From Candidatus Dormiibacterota bacterium (lineage in GTDB: Bacteria; Chloroflexota; Dormibacteria; Dormibacterales; Dormibacteraceae): a DNA stretch of 32,916 bases. The notes below the pieces were generated by a model. That model searched no databases. It was not told where the DNA came from and saw nothing but the letters and a program-made list of their open reading frames with translations. The DNA lies in the NCBI GenBank assembly GCA_955652705.1, contig CATPBK010000085.1, positions 1 to 32,916 of the forward strand. Reading direction: 5' to 3'. The translations under genes were made by a program, and so were the position numbers. Shown here in pieces: positions 14,646 through 22,127 of the stretch; the first letter of the stretch is position 1, and each line of letters opens with the position of its first letter.

Positions 14646-15376
14646 TCGGCCTGATAGGCCAGGGAATCGCCTACTCGGCGAGCCCCGCGATGCACTCGGC
14701 CGCGTTCAAGGCGACCGGGCTGGAGGCCTGGCGGTACGAGCTCTGGGACGTGGCCGCGCCGGAGCTGCCCGGACTGATCCGACGCCTGCGCGGAACCGGG
14801 CACGCGGGCGCCAACGTCACCATCCCGTACAAGCTGGCGGTGATCGGCCTGCTCGACGGGCTCGACGCGGTCGGGGCGCGGGTGGGCGCGGTCAACCTGC
14901 TGCGCAAGGAGGGCGATCGCCTGGTCGGCTCCAACGTCGACGTGGAGGGAGTGGCCGCGGCGCTGGCAGAGGTCGGGTTCGAGCGTGGCCGCGCGGTGGT
15001 GCTGGGAAACGGCGGGGCGGCCCGGGCGGCCGCGGTCGCGCTGACGGGTTCGGAGGTCACGCTGGTGGCACGGAGCCTCGGCAACTGGGAAGACCGGGGC
15101 AGGCTGGCCAGGTCGGCCGACCTCCTCGTCAACGCGACGCCACTCGGGCGCCAGGGTGAGGTCCCCATCCAGCCCGACGACCTGCCGCGGGCGGCCGTGG
15201 TCGACCTCGTTTACCTGCAGGGAGGGACGCCGCTCGTGAACTCGGCGCGTAGCGCCGGCTTGCCGGCGGCCGACGGTTGGTCTGTCCTGCTGGCCCAAGG
15301 TGCGGCATCCTTCACGGCGTGGACCAGCTTGCCAGCCCCCTTGGAGGCGATGCGAGCGTCCTTGCCAATCTCCTGA
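14639..15376 (+). CDS. aroE: shikimate dehydrogenase
   Basis: NADPH-dependent reduction of 3-dehydroshikimate to shikimate (step 4 of the pathway). At 245 residues it is shorter than the typical 270. Substrate-site motifs are visible: SASPAMHSAAF (residues 13-23), NVTIPYK with catalytic Lys65, and GSNVDVEG with Asp101 (usually NTDGxG). The Rossmann glycine loop is GNGGAAR (123-129), and the C-terminal LAQGAASFTAWT block is typical. The start is TTG 14639, overlapping the mltG stop. The 3' end overlaps the prepilin peptidase by 58 bp if the GTG at 15319 is used there. Confidence 0.93.
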   Translation: MLVGLIGQGIAYSASPAMHSAAFKATGLEAWRYELWDVAAPELPGLIRRLRGTGHAGANVTIPYKLAVIGLLDGLDAVGARVGAVNLLRKEGDRLVGSNVDVEGVAAALAEVGFERGRAVVLGNGGAARAAAVALTGSEVTLVARSLGNWEDRGRLARSADLLVNATPLGRQGEVPIQPDDLPRAAVVDLVYLQGGTPLVNSARSAGLPAADGWSVLLAQGAASFTAWTSLPAPLEAMRASLPIS

Positions 15377-16011
15377 CCGCGGCCGTCTGGCTCGTCGTCG
15401 GCTTCCTGGTCGGTCTCGGCATCCGGCGGCTGACGGTCTGGCTCTCAGAGCGCGAGAAGATCGAGTATGGCTCCCGCCCCTGGCAGGTCTGGGGACCGCC
15501 CATTCTCAACGCCGTCCTCTTCGCGGCGTTCGCCTACCGGCTCGGCCCGAGTCCTCTCCTCATCCTCAAGAGCTGCCTCGTCGCCGTCTTCGTACAGGTC
15601 ATCTTCTTCGACTTCGAGCACCGGCTGATCCTTGACCGGGTCATGTTCCCGGCCATAGCCGCGGCGATTCTGTTCAGCTTCTTCACGCCCGGGCTAGGCC
15701 TCGTCAACAGCGTGCTGACCGGTCTCGTCGCGGGACTCCTCTTCCTGGCCCTGGCGCTGATCGGCGCGGCGCTTTATGGGGCCGACGCGCTCGGCTTCGG
15801 CGACGTGAAGTTGGTCGCGTTCATCGGCCTCGTCATCGGCTGGACCGGCTTCGCGATCATCTCGGCGCTCTTCCTGGGCGTCCTGTTCGCGGGCGTGGTC
15901 TCAATCCTGCTGGTCCTCCTCCGGATCCGGACCATGAAGGACGCAATTCCGTACGGCCCCTTCCTGTCAGCGGGCGCGCTGGTCGTGCTGTTGGAGCAAG
16001 GGGCAAAATAA
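15319..16011 (+). CDS. prepilin peptidase (type IV leader peptidase), short form
   Basis: A polytopic membrane aspartic protease that would clip type IV pilin-like or pseudopilin leader peptides. About six to seven hydrophobic segments. The catalytic Asp motifs are FFDFEHRLIL (Asp98) and GFGDVKL (Asp162) when counted from GTG 15319; both are intact. The N-terminal CxxC zinc/methyltransferase region of full PilD is not visible: the first cytoplasmic loop reads WLSEREKIEYGSRPW with no Cys pair, so N-methylation may be done elsewhere or not at all. GTG 15319 is chosen as the start; TTG 15277 would lengthen it with a non-membrane stretch inside aroE. No pilin gene is in the window. Confidence 0.85.
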   Translation: MDQLASPLGGDASVLANLLTAAVWLVVGFLVGLGIRRLTVWLSEREKIEYGSRPWQVWGPPILNAVLFAAFAYRLGPSPLLILKSCLVAVFVQVIFFDFEHRLILDRVMFPAIAAAILFSFFTPGLGLVNSVLTGLVAGLLFLALALIGAALYGADALGFGDVKLVAFIGLVIGWTGFAIISALFLGVLFAGVVSILLVLLRIRTMKDAIPYGPFLSAGALVVLLEQGAK

Positions 16012-16021
16012 CGCGACGCGC

Positions 16022-16537
16022 ATGACCAAGGACCTGATGCCGGGCGAAACGCTGGTCTTGAAGTCCCATCAGCACTGGGCGGTGCTGGTGGCGCCCTTGC
16101 TGATCCCGCTCGTCCTGGTGGTGGCGGCCGGCCTCGTCGACTACTTCGCGACCGGGCTGAACCGCGATTACAAGATCATCGGCACGCTGCTGGTCGTCGC
16201 CATCCTCGGCCTCTGGCTGATCGTGCTCTGGGTTCGGTGGCGCTCGCGCAGCTTTACGGTTACCGATCGGCGCGTGATCCTTGAAGAGGGCGTCTTCTCG
16301 CGCTCCTCCAAGGTGATCGCCCTGGACCGCGTCCAGGACATCGCGACCCGCCAGAGCCTGCTCGGCCGGCTCTTCGGCTTCGGCCACATCGAGATCGACT
16401 CCGCGGGCGCGGCCGGGGCCGAGGTGCTGGAGGCGCTGCCCCAGCCGCAGCGGTTCCGCGACGAGGTCTTCGTGCGAGCCGAGAAGCTGCGCACACAGGG
16501 GCTGGAAGAGGGCGCGCCCCAAGCGTCCGACATCTAA
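16022..16537 (+). CDS. bacterial PH-domain (YdbS/YdbT-like) membrane protein
   Basis: A 171-residue protein. Two membrane spans (AVLVAPLLIPLVLVVAAGLVD and GTLLVVAILGLWLIVLW) precede a bacterial PH domain with the signature FTVTDRRVILEEGVFSRSSKVIALDRVQDI and then GFGHIEIDSAG. The family is common in actinobacteria and their relatives; its role is unknown, probably membrane-associated scaffolding. It lies between the prepilin peptidase and aroC in the same direction with 10-bp gaps, so it is probably co-transcribed with them. An acidic C-terminal tail follows the PH domain. Confidence 0.85.
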   Translation: MTKDLMPGETLVLKSHQHWAVLVAPLLIPLVLVVAAGLVDYFATGLNRDYKIIGTLLVVAILGLWLIVLWVRWRSRSFTVTDRRVILEEGVFSRSSKVIALDRVQDIATRQSLLGRLFGFGHIEIDSAGAAGAEVLEALPQPQRFRDEVFVRAEKLRTQGLEEGAPQASDI

Positions 16538-16546
16538 GGTGAGCTA

Positions 16547-17707
16547 ATGGCAGCTTTCCGCTGGCTCACGGCAGGCGAGTCGCACGGGCCCCAGCTGACC
16601 GTGATCATCGAGGGGCTGCCGGCCGGCCTGGAAGTATCGGAAGAGGACTTGCGGCGCGACCTCGGCCGCCGCCAGGGTGGCCACGGCCGGGGCGGGCGTC
16701 AGCAGATCGAGACCGACTGGGCCCGCATCGTGGCCGGCGTGCGCGGCGGCTACACGATCGGCAGCCCGGTCGCCCTCGTGATCGAGAACCGGGACCACGC
16801 CAACTGGACCGCCGAGATGACGCCCTCCAAGGAGGGCTTCGCACCCAAGCCGGTGACCAGGCTCCGGCCCGGGCACGCCGACCTCGCGGGCGCCCTGAAG
16901 TACGGCCACAGTGACGTGCGCAACGTGCTCGAGCGGTCGAGCGCCCGGGAGACGGCGACCCGCGTCGCGGCAGGTGGCATCGCTAAGAAGCTGCTCGGCG
17001 AGTTCGGTATCAGGGTCACGAGCTTCAGCCAGTCGATCGGGCCCGTCGACACGGGCTACGACGCCGTCGACCCGGCCGCGCTCACCGAAGAGGAGATCGA
17101 AGCCTCGCCGGTCCGCTGCCCCGATCCCGAGGCGAGCCGCCGGATGGTCGCCGAGATCGATGCGGCAGGCGAACGGGGCGACACCCTGGGCGGCACCTTC
17201 AGGGTGGTGGCCACCGGCCTGCCGGCCGGTCTCGGCAGCTACGTGCACTGGGACCGCAAGCTGGATGGGCGGCTGGCGCAGGCCATGCTCAGCATCAACG
17301 CGATCAAGGGCGTCGAGTTCGGCGCGGGCTTCGAAGGCGCGGGCAGGCCCGGCTCGCAGTTCCACGATGAGATCGACTATCAAGGCGGGCGTTTTCGCCA
17401 CCTGACGAACCGCGCTGGCGGGTTGACGGGGGGCGTCACCAACGGTGAGCCGCTCGACCTGCGCGCCGCGATCAAGCCGATCTCGACGATGAAGACGCCG
17501 ATGGCCTCGGTCGACCTCAAGACCAAGGAGAAGGTCAAGGCCCACTACGAGCGAAGCGACGTCTGCGTGGTCCCGGCGGCGGGCGTGATCGGCGAGGCGA
17601 TGGTGGCGCTGGTGCTGGCCGACGCGTTCCTGGAAAAGTTCGGCGGCGACTCGATGGAGGAGGTCGGTCGCAACTTCCGCGCCTACCAGGACACGCTCGC
17701 GCGCTAG
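16547..17707 (+). CDS. aroC: chorismate synthase
   Basis: The last shikimate-pathway step, converting EPSP to chorismate with reduced FMN. Full length (386 residues). Signatures: FRWLTAGESHGPQLTVIIEG at the N terminus, RRQGGHGRGGRQQIE, RPGHADLAGALKYGHSDVRNVLERSSARETATRVAAGG (in pieces) covering the FMN site, and near the end GGLTGGVTNGEPLDLRAAIKPISTM. ATG 16547 follows a weak AAGGTGA purine run. It starts the aroC-aroK-aroB-aroQ run, whose members follow closely or overlap. Confidence 0.97.
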   Translation: MAAFRWLTAGESHGPQLTVIIEGLPAGLEVSEEDLRRDLGRRQGGHGRGGRQQIETDWARIVAGVRGGYTIGSPVALVIENRDHANWTAEMTPSKEGFAPKPVTRLRPGHADLAGALKYGHSDVRNVLERSSARETATRVAAGGIAKKLLGEFGIRVTSFSQSIGPVDTGYDAVDPAALTEEEIEASPVRCPDPEASRRMVAEIDAAGERGDTLGGTFRVVATGLPAGLGSYVHWDRKLDGRLAQAMLSINAIKGVEFGAGFEGAGRPGSQFHDEIDYQGGRFRHLTNRAGGLTGGVTNGEPLDLRAAIKPISTMKTPMASVDLKTKEKVKAHYERSDVCVVPAAGVIGEAMVALVLADAFLEKFGGDSMEEVGRNFRAYQDTLAR

Positions 17708-17711
17708 GCAC

Positions 17712-18197
17712 CTGAAGCTGGTTGTGCTGGTCGGCTTCATGGGGTCGGGCAAGACCACGGTCGGGCGGGCGGTCGCCGCGCGCCTGGGTCTGCCTTTCAC
17801 CGACCTCGACGAGCTGCTGGAGCGCAAGACCGGGCGCACCATCGCCGAGGTTTTCGAGAGCCAGGGCGAGGCCAAATTCAGGGAGGCAGAGTCAGCGGCG
17901 GTGCCGGAGGCGCTGGCGGCGGGCGGCGTCGTCGCGCTGGGCGGGGGCACGCCGATGGACGATGCGACCTGGCGGCTGGTCAGGCAGGCGGCGCTCACCA
18001 TCTTCCTGGACGCCGAGCCGGACCGGCTCTGGGAGCGCGCCGCCGCGCCCCACCGGCCGCTCACCCGGGACCGGGAGCAGTTCCGCCAGCGGTACCGGGC
18101 GAGGCTGCCCCGCTACCAGGAGGCGGACCGCTCGGTCGACGCCAACCGGCCCTTCGAAGAGGTCGTGGCGGAGGTCCTCGAGCTCTGCGCCGGGTAG
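17712..18197 (+). CDS. aroK: shikimate kinase
   Basis: ATP-dependent phosphorylation of shikimate. The P-loop is GFMGSGKTT, followed by the shikimate-binding LPFTDLDELLERKTG (Asp), ESQGEAKFREAE (Arg), the GGGTP motif and the lid RPLTRDREQFRQRYRARLPRY. About 161 residues, normal for the family. Start choice: GTG 17724 gives MLVGFMGSGKT and clips the first beta-strand. CTG 17712 gives MKLVVLVGFMGSGKT, the full strand expected for the family, and sits 4 bp after the aroC stop. I use CTG 17712, one of several probable CTG starts here; this choice is inference. The 3' end overlaps aroB. Confidence 0.92.
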   Translation: MKLVVLVGFMGSGKTTVGRAVAARLGLPFTDLDELLERKTGRTIAEVFESQGEAKFREAESAAVPEALAAGGVVALGGGTPMDDATWRLVRQAALTIFLDAEPDRLWERAAAPHRPLTRDREQFRQRYRARLPRYQEADRSVDANRPFEEVVAEVLELCAG

Positions 18198-19186
18198 AAG
18201 TCGCCATCCCCGGCCGGCCCTACCCGGTGCTGATCGGAGCCGGCGCTCTGGCGGAGCTGGCGGGCCTCGTGGAGGGGCAGGTGGTGATCGTCCAGGACCT
18301 GGCGTTGCCCCCACTGGCGCTGCCCGGCGCCGCGATCGTCAAGGTCGCGGCCGGCGAAGAGACCAAGTCCTGGGATGGACTGCGCCAGATCCTGGATGCC
18401 CTGGAAGCGCACCGGCTGGGCCGTGACGGCACAGTCGTCGCCATGGGAGGTGGCACGATCGGGGACGCCGCCGGCTTCGCGGCTTCGATCTGGCAGCGCG
18501 GGGTGGCCCTGATCAACGTGCCGACCACGCTGCTGGCCATGGTCGACTCGGCGATCGGCGGCAAGACCGGCATCAATTCGAGCCGGGCCAAGAACGCGAT
18601 CGGCAGCTTCTGGCAGCCGCGTGCTGTCCTCTGCGACCTCGACTGGCTGGACACACTGCGGGAAGCCGAGAAGCAGTCCGGCTACGCGGAGATCGTCAAG
18701 TACACGATGACCCTCGACCCGGGATTGGCCGACGTCCACGACTTCGAGGAGATCGTCGAGCGTTCGGTCCGGGCCAAGGCTGAGATCGTGGCCGCCGACG
18801 AGCGGGAGGGCGACCTTCGGGAGGTGCTCAACTACGGCCACACGGCCGGCCATGCGATCGAGGCGTTGTCCGGCTACAGGCTCGCTCACGGCCGGGCGGT
18901 GGCCGCGGGCATGCAGATCGCCGCTCGGATCTCCGCACGCATGCTCGGCTGCCCGGCCGCGGCGGTGGAGCAGCAGGACCGTCTGCTGGCCGCCCACGGC
19001 TTGCCCGGGCCGCTGCCCAACCTGGCGGTGGACCAGGTGCTGGACGCCCTGCCCGGCGACAAGAAAGCCCGCGGCGGCCGGCCGCGCTGGGTGCTGCTGC
19101 GCGACGCGGGCCGGCCCGAGCCAGGACACGAAGTCCCGGCGGAGATCGTCCGAGACGCTCTCGCTGAGATACTTTCCGGGTCATGA
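18185..19186 (+). CDS. aroB: 3-dehydroquinate synthase
   Basis: NAD- and zinc-dependent cyclisation of DAHP to 3-dehydroquinate (step 2). Motifs: VVAMGGGTIGDAAGFAASIW with the NAD loop, INVPTTLLAMVDSAIGGKTG, SGYAEIVKY with the zinc-binding Glu, and NYGHTAGHAIE with a zinc-binding His. GTG 18227 would begin at VLIGAG and lose the first strand. In the same frame CTG 18185 gives MRRVEVAIPGRPYPVLIGAG, the normal N terminus of AroB, and overlaps the end of aroK by 13 bp. With that start the protein has 333 residues, slightly below the usual 340-360. The stop overlaps the aroQ ATG. The start codon is inferred from family architecture. Confidence 0.93.
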   Translation: MRRVEVAIPGRPYPVLIGAGALAELAGLVEGQVVIVQDLALPPLALPGAAIVKVAAGEETKSWDGLRQILDALEAHRLGRDGTVVAMGGGTIGDAAGFAASIWQRGVALINVPTTLLAMVDSAIGGKTGINSSRAKNAIGSFWQPRAVLCDLDWLDTLREAEKQSGYAEIVKYTMTLDPGLADVHDFEEIVERSVRAKAEIVAADEREGDLREVLNYGHTAGHAIEALSGYRLAHGRAVAAGMQIAARISARMLGCPAAAVEQQDRLLAAHGLPGPLPNLAVDQVLDALPGDKKARGGRPRWVLLRDAGRPEPGHEVPAEIVRDALAEILSGS

Positions 19187-19626
19187 AGGGGCGCCGGGTG
19201 GTCGTCGCGAACGGACCCAACCTGAACACGCTCGGCACGCGCGAGCCGGAGATCTACGGCCTGCAGACGCTGGCCGACATCCAGGCGATGGTCGACGCCA
19301 AGGCTCACGACCTGGGCTGGACGGCGGATTTCTTCCAGACCAACCACGAGGGCGAGCTGGTCGACCGGCTCCAGCGCACGCCCGCCGACGCCGTGGGAGT
19401 GATCATCAATCCAGCCGGCCTGACCCACTATTCGATAGCCCTTTACGACTGCCTGCGCGCGCTACCTGTTCCGGTCGTGGAAGTTCATCTCTCGAACCTC
19501 TTCGCGCGCAAGGAGAGCTTCCGCCAGACCAGCGTTACCGCACCAGCGGCCGTGGCCGTCATCGCCGGCATGGGCAGCCGCGGTTATGTATTCGCGATGG
19601 AGTACCTGAGTGGTCTCTACGAATGA
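19183..19626 (+). CDS. aroQ: type II 3-dehydroquinate dehydratase
   Basis: Dehydration of 3-dehydroquinate to 3-dehydroshikimate (step 3). At 147 residues it has the length of the dodecameric type II enzyme. Motifs: VANGPNLNTLGTREPEIYG (catalytic Arg and Tyr loop), QTNHEGELVDRLQ, IINPAGLTHYSIALYD with the substrate Asn and His, and VEVHLSNLFARKESFR. All key positions look intact. It overlaps aroB by 4 bp and efp by 17 bp; the aroQ-efp order is common in Gram-positive bacteria. Confidence 0.96.
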   Translation: MKGRRVVVANGPNLNTLGTREPEIYGLQTLADIQAMVDAKAHDLGWTADFFQTNHEGELVDRLQRTPADAVGVIINPAGLTHYSIALYDCLRALPVPVVEVHLSNLFARKESFRQTSVTAPAAVAVIAGMGSRGYVFAMEYLSGLYE

Positions 19627-20167
19627 CTTCCGAACCGGCACCGCCTTTGAGATGGACGGCCAGCTGGTCGCGGTCGTCAACGTCGAGCACATCAAGCTGG
19701 CGCGAGCCGGGGCCGTGATCAAGGCCCGGCTCCGGAACATCCGGACCGGCGCCATCTTCGAGCAGAGCTTCCGGAGCGGCGACAAGTACAAGGTGGTCCG
19801 GATCGAGAAGTCCGAGGCCATTTACCTCTACAACGACGGCGACCTCTACCACTTCATGGATAACCAGAGCTTTGAGCAGGTGGCGCTGCGCAAAGAGACT
19901 TTGCAGGACGTGATCCCTTATCTGAAAGAGGGCAAACCCGTCAACATCCTTCGGTACGAGGATTCGGTGATCGGAGTCGAGCTGCCGATCAACGTGGAGC
20001 TCGAGGTGACCGAGACCGAGCCCGGGATCCGCGGCGACACCGTCTCCGCCTCCTTCAAGCCGGCTCGCCTCGAGACAGGCGCCGCGGTCCAGGTCCCCCT
20101 GTTCGTGAACAAGGGCGACCGCATCAAGGTCGACACCCGGACCGGGGCCTACATGGAACGCCTCTGA
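19610..20167 (+). CDS. efp: elongation factor P with Arg at the loop tip
   Basis: Translation factor that relieves ribosome stalling at polyproline. At 185 residues it has the normal three-domain length (KOW-like domain I, OB domain II, C-terminal OB domain with the signature around TETEPGIRGDT). GTG 19610 gives MVSTNDFRTG, the standard beginning, and overlaps aroQ. The domain I loop that contacts the tRNA CCA end usually reads HVKPGKGxA with a modified Lys; here it reads HIKLARAGA, so the tip is Arg32, the loop Pro is Leu and the flanking glycines are Ala. Arg at this site is rhamnosylated by EarP in Pseudomonas, but that loop (PGR) differs and no earP is seen here. The tip may be unmodified or use another enzyme. 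Confidence 0.95.
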   Translation: MVSTNDFRTGTAFEMDGQLVAVVNVEHIKLARAGAVIKARLRNIRTGAIFEQSFRSGDKYKVVRIEKSEAIYLYNDGDLYHFMDNQSFEQVALRKETLQDVIPYLKEGKPVNILRYEDSVIGVELPINVELEVTETEPGIRGDTVSASFKPARLETGAAVQVPLFVNKGDRIKVDTRTGAYMERL

Positions 20168-20184
20168 CCCGCGGAGTAGCATTC

Positions 20185-20550
20185 ATGAGCCGTATGGACC
20201 AGGAATCGACGCTGGGGGGCGTGCGGGTAGCCAACGAGGTCATCGCGAGCATCGCCGCGCTGGCCTCGCGCGAGATCGACGGCGTGGTCGACATGGACCA
20301 GGCGAACGCCCGCCACTTCGGCGACTTCATCAAGCGCCAGACCGCCCACGACGGGGTGCGCGTCACGATGGACTCCGACCGCGCTCTGCACCTCGAGGTG
20401 TTCCTGTCAGTCTCCTCCGCGGCGATGGTCCCCAAAGTCGCCGAGGCCGTGCAGGACAACGTCATCGAAGCGGTCGAGCGGATGCTCGGCCTGGAGGTGG
20501 CGGCGGTGGACGTCTTCGTCTCGCACGTGGCCTTCCCGGTCACGGCTTAA
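20185..20550 (+). CDS. Asp23/Gls24 family envelope stress protein
   Basis: A 121-residue cytoplasmic or membrane-associated protein of the Asp23/Gls24 (DUF322, AmaP-partner) family. Features: VRVANEVIASIAALASREIDGVVDM, DGVRVTMDSDRALHLEVFLSV and the end VAAVDVFVSHVAFP, the usual beta-alpha-beta layout. In Firmicutes these proteins are tied to cell-wall stress and are often encoded between efp and nusB as here. ATG 20185 has GGAG at 20173-20176 as a possible ribosome-binding site. The exact role is unknown. Confidence 0.9.
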   Translation: MSRMDQESTLGGVRVANEVIASIAALASREIDGVVDMDQANARHFGDFIKRQTAHDGVRVTMDSDRALHLEVFLSVSSAAMVPKVAEAVQDNVIEAVERMLGLEVAAVDVFVSHVAFPVTA

Positions 20551-20564
20551 CCTCCCGGCGCCGC

Positions 20565-20975
20565 GTGGGACGCCGGCACCAGGCGCGTGAGCTGGCCCTG
20601 AAGGTCCTCTTCGAGCTGGAAAGCGACCCCAAGGATCCCGGCCAGGCGCTCCACTACCGGTTCGCCGAGGAGGCCGTCGACCCGGAGGTGGCGCGCTTCG
20701 CCCAAGAGCTCGTGCTGGGGGTGATGGAGCACCGGGGGGAGCTGGACGAGATGATCGCCTCGGCTTCCAAGAACTGGCGGCTCGAGCAGATGGCCAAGGT
20801 CGACCGCATCATCCTGCGCATCGCCGCCTACGAGATCGCGATCTCCCGCAACGTTCCGGTGCGGGCGGCCATCAACGAGTCCATCGAGCTGGCCAGGACC
20901 TTCTCGGGAGAGGAGGCCGCCCGCTTCGTGAACGGAGTGCTCGGGAAGATCGCCGCGGCCGGCTCGCCATCGTGA
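20565..20975 (+). CDS. nusB: transcription antitermination factor NusB
   Basis: A 136-residue all-helical RNA-binding protein that joins NusE/S10 at boxA during rRNA transcription. Signatures: RRHQARELALKVLFELE at the N terminus (arginine-rich RNA-binding helix), then the C-terminal core VDRIILRIAAYEIAI, NVPVRAAINESIELARTFSG and ARFVNGVLGKIA. All are typical. The start is GTG 20565; the stop overlaps xseB (GTGA). Confidence 0.95.
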   Translation: MGRRHQARELALKVLFELESDPKDPGQALHYRFAEEAVDPEVARFAQELVLGVMEHRGELDEMIASASKNWRLEQMAKVDRIILRIAAYEIAISRNVPVRAAINESIELARTFSGEEAARFVNGVLGKIAAAGSPS

Positions 20976-21160
20976 ACTCTGAGCTACCTGGCGCCCAGGC
21001 GGGCGTGGATGAGCTCCTCGATCGGCTGGAGGCGGCGATCGGGCGGCTGGGCGCCGGCCAGGCTCCGGTGGCAGAGCTCGTCGCCGACTACGAGCAGGCG
21101 GTCCGTTTGCTGGCGGAGGCGCAGACGCGGCTCGAGGCTCTCGCCGGCCAGGCTCGATGA
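20972..21160 (+). CDS. xseB: exonuclease VII small subunit
   Basis: A 62-residue helical protein. The pattern is LLDRLEAAIGRLGAGQAPVAELVADYEQAVRLLAEAQTRLEAL read in pieces; it matches XseB, where two helices flank the short GxxPLxE/DL turn and the second helix carries YExA/G. Exonuclease VII needs several small subunits per XseA. The large subunit gene, usually directly upstream, is not here: nusB precedes it by a 4-bp overlap. Either xseA is elsewhere or has been lost. It overlaps the next gene (ATGA). Confidence 0.85.
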   Translation: MNSELPGAQAGVDELLDRLEAAIGRLGAGQAPVAELVADYEQAVRLLAEAQTRLEALAGQAR

Positions 21161-21582
21161 GCCTCCGCTACATCGTTCTGCCGCTGATCGCCTGGGCGAT
21201 CGCGCAGGGCACCAAGGTGGTCCTGGACTCGCTGCGGCACCGGCGCCTCTACCTGCGCGGGCTGGCCGAGATGGGGGGGATGCCGAGCTCCCACACCGCA
21301 ATGGTCGCCGCGCTCACCACCACCATCGGCCGCTTTAACGGGATCTATAACCCCTTCTTCGCGATTGCCCTCATCTTTTCCTTCGTGGTCATGTACGACG
21401 CCGCCGGCGTCCGCCGCGCGGCGGGCCGCCAGGCCGTGATCCTGAACCGGCTGGTCGACGACCTCTTCGCCCAGCGCGGGGTGCGCGAGGAGGGGCTCCG
21501 GGAGCTGCTCGGCCACACGCCGTTCGAGGTCTTCGTCGGCGCCGGGCTCGGGATCGCCGTGGGCTTGCTCGTTCCAGCTTGA
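21157..21582 (+). CDS. divergent PAP2 family membrane protein (DUF212)
   Basis: A 141-residue polytopic membrane protein of the DUF212/YuiD group, distantly related to acid phosphatase/vanadium haloperoxidase enzymes. Diagnostic stretches are the AWAIAQGTKVVL helix, GLAEMGGMPSSHTAMVAALTT with the SSH motif of the PAP2 site, FVVMYDAAGVRRAAGRQAVILNRL, and the C-terminal LLGHTPFEVFVGAGLGIAVG. The substrate is unknown, possibly a lipid phosphate. The start overlaps xseB. It is the last gene before a probable new promoter. Confidence 0.92.
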   Translation: MSLRYIVLPLIAWAIAQGTKVVLDSLRHRRLYLRGLAEMGGMPSSHTAMVAALTTTIGRFNGIYNPFFAIALIFSFVVMYDAAGVRRAAGRQAVILNRLVDDLFAQRGVREEGLRELLGHTPFEVFVGAGLGIAVGLLVPA

Positions 21583-21593
21583 ATTCTGGTGTT

Positions 21594-21599
21594 TACAAT
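21594..21599 (+). promoter_or_regulatory. -10 box before the 21.6-kb lipoprotein
   Basis: TACAAT preceded by TT. The expected +1 is near 21606, five bases before the ATG at 21611, so the leader would be very short. No good -35 is seen. It lies in the short gap after the DUF212 stop. Confidence 0.5.
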
Positions 21600-21610
21600 C
21601 CCCTGCGCCC

Positions 21611-22114
21611 ATGCAAGTCCGTGCCCACGTCGCGCTCGCCGTCTTCGCCCTGCTCGGCGCCTCCTGCGCCAGCGGATCGGGAACGGCCGGACCGCAGGCG
21701 ACGCCCTCCACATCCGACTCGGGCGAGGTGCTCCAGAACCTCGACTTCAGCGGCAGGTACCCCGGCCACCTACCCGCCGCCCAGATCACCTGCACCAAGG
21801 GAGCAGGGACCTTCGACGTCAACCTCGCCGGCATCCTGCGCGGCGAGAAGGTCTATCTGGCGATCTCCGTCAAGGGCTACAAAGGCGCGGGAACCTATTC
21901 CGCCAGCCAGGAAGAGAGCGGGAGCGCCTTTTCGACCTTCCAGTTCGGCCTCAGCCAGCCGCCCACCGTCCTGGGCAGCGACTCGCCTTCGCTGCCGGCC
22001 AGCCTGACGGTGGACCCGGGGCAGCTGGCTGGGACCGTCGACGCCTCGCTCGCCTTCGGCGCCGCGCTCAACGACCTCTCCGAACGCGTTACCGGCGACT
22101 GGCGCTGCGCCTAG
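21611..22114 (+). CDS. small secreted lipoprotein, unknown function
   Basis: Function not recognised. The signal peptide MQVRAHVALAVFALLGASCA has a lipobox (LGASC) with Cys at residue 19, followed by a Ser/Gly/Thr/Pro-rich linker and a ~115-residue domain with alternating hydrophobic residues (IDV, VYLAISVKGYKG, TFQFGLSQP), probably a beta sandwich. Two later Cys residues (in TCTKG and WRCA) could form a disulfide. It resembles small lipoproteins of actinobacteria in style only. It is preceded by a near-leaderless -10 box and followed 13 bp later by tlyA. Confidence 0.75.
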   Translation: MQVRAHVALAVFALLGASCASGSGTAGPQATPSTSDSGEVLQNLDFSGRYPGHLPAAQITCTKGAGTFDVNLAGILRGEKVYLAISVKGYKGAGTYSASQEESGSAFSTFQFGLSQPPTVLGSDSPSLPASLTVDPGQLAGTVDASLAFGAALNDLSERVTGDWRCA

Positions 22115-22127
22115 GGCGCGTTTCGGG

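Noticed and set aside
16544-18064. 506-codon minus-strand frame opposite aroC and aroK
   Set aside because: Antisense artefact; both sense genes have full family signatures.
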